A stretch of DNA of 8,809 nucleotides from Phycisphaerae bacterium (lineage in GTDB: Bacteria > Planctomycetota > Phycisphaerae > Phycisphaerales > Phycisphaeraceae): contig NZCH01000045.1 of the NCBI GenBank assembly GCA_002688155.1, forward strand, positions 1 to 8,809, read 5' to 3'. The notes beneath the pieces are model-generated. The model was not told the origin of the DNA and made no database searches. It saw only the letters and a list, made by a program, of their open reading frames with translations. Positions 6,274 through 8,809 of the stretch are shown here, one piece after another (within the stretch, counting starts at the first letter, position 1; the number at the start of each line of letters is the position of its first letter). The position numbers and the translations under genes are program-made.

Positions 6274-6302
6274 ATATTACGGGCATTCGCACGGCCCATC
6301 AA
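6274..6302 (-). promoter_or_regulatory. Putative promoter giving a leaderless transcript
   Basis: On the minus strand, TTGATG (rc of 6297-6302; 4 of 6 to TTGACA) and TAATAT (rc of 6274-6279; 4 of 6 to TATAAT) are 17 bases apart. The -10 ends six bases before GTG 6267, so initiation at the usual distance would fall on or next to the start codon. This agrees with the missing ribosome-binding site. Two 4-of-6 hexamers are modest evidence. Confidence 0.35.
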
Positions 6303-6429
6303 AACCGCTACGCGGCGTGCTTCGTCATTGTGCTGTGAAACCGCGTTGGCACGGAATCGATCACCGGCGCCGAATCGACCGCCGCACCCGCGCTCGCAAC
6401 CTTCATTCGTGTCCTGCATGTACACTTCG

Positions 6430-6451
6430 CCTGCGCAGCCTGTGGCGCAGG
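6430..6451. repeat. Hairpin CCTGCGC / GCGCAGG
   Basis: CCTGCGC (6430-6436) and GCGCAGG (6445-6451) are perfect 7-base complements with an 8-base loop, in the middle of the spacer between the nitrilase and the membrane-anchored gene. No T-run follows on either strand, so its role is unknown. Confidence 0.4.
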
Positions 6452-6589
6452 TCGCAACAGACGTATCTGTGGAATGGGCCGGCCACTTTACCGATGTGCC
6501 CCGTATGTGACGGTCAGAAAAGGGAACCAGGCGAACCGCCCAGACGCTGAGATCCGAGAATCAATGCCAATGCGCACGACCGTTGCATT

Positions 6590-6621
6590 CACAACAATAA
6601 CGCCCGTTGACCGCAGGCGTT
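6590..6621 (-). terminator. Weak intrinsic terminator after the omega-amidase gene
   Basis: On the minus strand AACGCC (rc of 6616-6621) pairs with GGCGTT (rc of 6599-6604), extended by a T-G and a G-C pair. It is followed by a T-rich but interrupted tail ATTGTTGTG (rc of 6590-6598). It starts 15 bases beyond the TGA stop at 6637. Position is right; the broken T-tract makes it a weak candidate. Confidence 0.45.
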
Positions 6622-6636
6622 CGCGTCGGGCAATCA

Positions 6637-7434
6637 TCACTGAACATTCACAGGCGCGTCGGGCAAAAACTCCGGCCGTATGTCGTCAAGTACGGGAAAC
6701 GTCGCACGCCAGTCGGCAACGACCTGCGGGTCGATGTCGGCCGTGATGACGCACGCGTGAGCACCGGCATCGGCGAGTAGGTCGCCGTGCGGGTCGACCA
6801 CGATACTGCCGCCAACATAGTTCAGGTTCGGGTCCGATCCGCAACGGTTTGCGGCAACGACGTACGCCTGGTTCTCGATTGCCCGTGCCTTGAGCAGCGC
6901 GGTCCAGTGCGCTTGCCGCCCTTCGGGCCAGTTCGCCATCACGACCAGTAACTGTGCGCCCTGCCGCGTGACGGCGCGGAAGATCTCGGGGAACCGCAGG
7001 TCATAACAGATAAACGGCGCCGCCTTGAATCCGCCGCAGGCAAACGTCACCAGTTCATCGCCGGGCTCGATGTGCTTGTCTTCGTCACCGTGACTAAACG
7101 GATGCGTCTTGCTGTACCGGGTGATCTCCTGACCTTCGGAGTTGAATACGATCGCTTCGTTGCGGCCTCGATCGTGCGACCCAGTCGTCGTGATGCAGCC
7201 GATCACATGCGCCCCGCAACGCCGGGCGGTGTGCGACATGTACGTCCAGCTCGCGCGGTTCGGATCGTCGTTGGTCACCGGGACGTTCAGCGAAAAGCCG
7301 GTTGAAAAATACTCGGGCAACACGATCAGTCCCCCCGGCTCGATGGCCGCATCCTTTAATAGCGCATCGACGTGTGCGTGCGACGCGGGCTTGTCTTCCC
7401 AGACGATGTCAGTCTGGACGACGACGACCTGCAT
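6637..7434 (-). CDS. Carbon-nitrogen hydrolase, omega-amidase (YafV/Nit2-like)
   Basis: This nitrilase-superfamily amidase of 265 residues has the complete Glu-Lys-Cys triad: E41 in VLPEYFSTGF, K109 in YSKTHPFSHGDED and C143 in PFICYDLRFPE. The CYDLRFP context, the ANWP segment and LLKARAIENQAYVVAANRCGSD match the omega-amidase branch (E. coli YafV, mammalian Nit2) as I remember those sequences. That branch hydrolyses 2-oxoglutaramate and 2-oxosuccinamate to the 2-oxo acids plus ammonia. Length fits the family. ATG 7434 is preferred over the longer frame to 7479 because AGGAG (rc of 7442-7446) sits seven bases upstream. The aminotransferase gene ends 50 bases upstream on the same strand, and that pairing supports the glutamine transaminase/omega-amidase route. 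A general nitrilase or other amidase activity cannot be excluded from sequence alone. Confidence 0.92.
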   Translation of the reverse strand: MQVVVVQTDIVWEDKPASHAHVDALLKDAAIEPGGLIVLPEYFSTGFSLNVPVTNDDPNRASWTYMSHTARRCGAHVIGCITTTGSHDRGRNEAIVFNSEGQEITRYSKTHPFSHGDEDKHIEPGDELVTFACGGFKAAPFICYDLRFPEIFRAVTRQGAQLLVVMANWPEGRQAHWTALLKARAIENQAYVVAANRCGSDPNLNYVGGSIVVDPHGDLLADAGAHACVITADIDPQVVADWRATFPVLDDIRPEFLPDAPVNVQ

Positions 7435-7484
7435 GAGGGTGCTCCTTTGATCGGGCGGGTAGTGCGCGCGTTCCAACACGCCTC

Positions 7485-8654
7485 CTACCGCCCTAAAATC
7501 TTATGCAATCCCCCCGTCAAACGCTCGATACCCTCCAACGCCGTGTCCTCGTCCAGCGCCCCGTACGCCACGCGCAGATAACAGCCCCGCTCCATGCCGA
7601 ACGTGGTACCGGGGATAACCGCCACGCGATGGTCCTTGACAAGTTGTTCCACGAGTGCCATCGGATCGTGATCGGTGTGCAACCGCAACAGGAAATAGAA
7701 CGCCCCGTCCGCGCGCGGGATGTCGCACAGACCGCCCAACCCGGAAAGCGCATCGAGCACAATCCGCCGAACTTTCACGATCCCGGCCAGCATTTCCCGC
7801 GGATACGTCAATCCGACTCGCATTGCACCGACCGCCGCCGCCTGCGTCACCACAGGCGGGCAAATCAAAATTGTGTCCTGAATCTTCTTGACGCTGAAGA
7901 ACAGCCGCTGCGGGATCACCATATAACCCACCCGCCAGCTCGCGAAGCCAAACGCCTTGGACAGCGAAAAAAGCGAAATCGTGTGGTTGGCGTCCGCATC
8001 GAGCGTCGAGGGCGAAAAGTGCACCGCACCGTCGTATGTGAAATACTCGTACGCCTCGTCACTGATGTGGTAGAGACCGCGCTTCGCGCAAAGTTCGTTC
8101 ACCGCGCACAGCGCGTCGCGGCTGTACACCGCTCCCGTCGGATTGTTCGGCGAGACCGTGACGATCGCCCGCGTGCGCGACGTGATCGCCGACTCGATCG
8201 CGGCCAGGTCCAGTTGATACGCATCATCCGTATCGACCGGGACCGGCGTGCAGTCCGCGATCGTGATCGCCATCTCGTGGTTGAAGTAATAGGGTTTCTG
8301 AATAATCACCTCGTCGCCCGGATCGGTGATCGCGAGCATGGCGTTCATGAACGCCATATTGCCTCCCGCCGTGACGACGAGGCGCGCATCGTCGCCCGGC
8401 GAAACGCCGTTGAATTCCGCCAACTTGTTCGTAATCACGTCGTGCAACTGCGGCAGGCCTTCGACCGCCTGGTACTTGTGCATCGCCGGGTCTGCCATGA
8501 TCTGAGCAATCGCCTGCTCAATTTCCGGCGGTGGCCCGTAATGCACCACGCCCTGGCCCAGTGAGATCGTCCCGGGATGGTTACGAATCAGCTCACCAAC
8601 CACAGGAATGATCGGCGACTGAACAGCCTGCATACGGCGGGTGTCTTGGTGCAT
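7485..8654 (-). CDS. PLP-dependent class I/II aminotransferase
   Basis: This cytosolic fold-type I aminotransferase of 389 residues belongs to the aspartate/methionine/glutamine transaminase group. PLP-site residues are in place: N171 in SPNNPTG (168-174), D199 and Y202 in ISDEAYEY, the Schiff-base lysine K233 in SLSKAFGFASWRVGY with R241, and the substrate-carboxylate arginine R361 in YLRVAYG. The N-terminal RMQAVQSPIIPVVGEL and ISLGQGVVHYGPPPE segments recall cyanobacterial/planctomycete members. ATG 8654 is the first Met after the tRNA; the frame extends to 8714 only by running through the tRNA, so the longer version is an artefact. ATG 8633 is an alternative start. Neither has a clear ribosome-binding site. 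The omega-amidase gene follows 50 bases downstream, arguing for glutamine (or glutamine/methionine) as amino donor, which is inference. Exact substrate specificity cannot be read from the sequence. Confidence 0.93.
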   Translation of the reverse strand: MHQDTRRMQAVQSPIIPVVGELIRNHPGTISLGQGVVHYGPPPEIEQAIAQIMADPAMHKYQAVEGLPQLHDVITNKLAEFNGVSPGDDARLVVTAGGNMAFMNAMLAITDPGDEVIIQKPYYFNHEMAITIADCTPVPVDTDDAYQLDLAAIESAITSRTRAIVTVSPNNPTGAVYSRDALCAVNELCAKRGLYHISDEAYEYFTYDGAVHFSPSTLDADANHTISLFSLSKAFGFASWRVGYMVIPQRLFFSVKKIQDTILICPPVVTQAAAVGAMRVGLTYPREMLAGIVKVRRIVLDALSGLGGLCDIPRADGAFYFLLRLHTDHDPMALVEQLVKDHRVAVIPGTTFGMERGCYLRVAYGALDEDTALEGIERLTGGLHKILGR

Positions 8655-8687
8655 GGGAATTGAAGTGGGTGACCGGTACCCGCCAAA

Positions 8688-8761
<74 letters not shown>

Positions 8762-8795
8762 GTCGTTGCCTGCAAACGTCCGGAAGGGCCGGGGC

Positions 8796-8801
8796 ATTGT
8801 A
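8796..8801 (-). promoter_or_regulatory. Putative -10 element of the tRNA-Arg promoter
   Basis: TACAAT (rc of 8796-8801) matches the -10 consensus at 5 of 6 positions and lies 34 bases upstream of the mature tRNA 5' end. It is followed by a GC-rich stretch as is usual at stable-RNA promoters. The matching -35 would fall at or beyond the window edge and cannot be checked. Confidence 0.5.
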
Positions 8802-8809
8802 CAGCCGTT

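Larger units (their letters stand above)
6268..6636. other. 369-base intergenic region, no gene seen
   Basis: This spacer separates the nitrilase gene from the membrane-anchored gene, both on the minus strand. Near 6267 it holds the putative leaderless promoter, near 6621 a weak terminator for the nitrilase, and in the middle a hairpin at 6430-6451. Short open frames on both strands have no ribosome-binding sites and Arg/Pro-rich translations, so I do not call any of them. Confidence 0.6.

Noticed and set aside
6418..6510. 30-codon plus-strand ORF (MYTSPAQPVAQVATDV…)
   Set aside because: No ribosome-binding site, runs through a hairpin, and is embedded in a longer Arg/Pro-rich random frame.
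7503..8564. 353-codon plus-strand ORF opposite the aminotransferase
   Set aside because: Arg/His-rich translation typical of the antisense of a GC-rich gene; the opposite strand carries all catalytic motifs of the aminotransferase.

Overview
This 8.8 kb window of roughly 60% GC looks like ordinary chromosome from a Gram-negative-type bacterium. The mix of genes fits Planctomycetota, probably Phycisphaerae: a menaquinone-type UbiE, an aminotransferase that reads like the cyanobacterial/planctomycete branch, and two exported proteins I cannot assign to a family. That lineage call is inference from remembered sequence character, not from a search. I see no insertion sequence, integrase, CRISPR array or phage gene.

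Layout. A stand-alone response-regulator receiver protein (49-441, +) is followed by about 370 bases without an intact gene. Those bases hold a clearly coding-like frame (438-773) with no good start codon and an in-frame TGA, most likely a decaying or mis-assembled gene. Convergent to it lie ubiE (816-1586, -) and an M48 zinc-metalloprotease lipoprotein (1721-2629, -). A 550-base divergent intergenic region follows, with an AT-rich core, several inverted repeats and a possible 23-residue ORF. It leads to a B12-binding-fold protein (3180-3893, +) that has lost the cobalamin-ligating histidine; a very good intrinsic terminator closes that unit (3948-3978).

The rest is on the minus strand. In transcription order it runs: tRNA-Arg(TCG), a class I/II aminotransferase, an omega-amidase-type nitrilase, a weak terminator, a membrane-anchored small protein with a possibly leaderless promoter, and a 524-residue exported protein.

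How they work together. The aminotransferase and omega-amidase form a plausible glutamine transaminase/omega-amidase (glutaminase II) pair: the first would transaminate a 2-oxo acid with glutamine, and the second would hydrolyse the resulting 2-oxoglutaramate. UbiE serves menaquinone/ubiquinone synthesis. The M48 lipoprotein fits envelope protein quality control. The two exported proteins are probably co-expressed and act outside the cytoplasmic membrane. The best candidates for something undescribed are the histidine-less B12-fold protein with its structured leader, the exported pair, and the interrupted frame after the response regulator.
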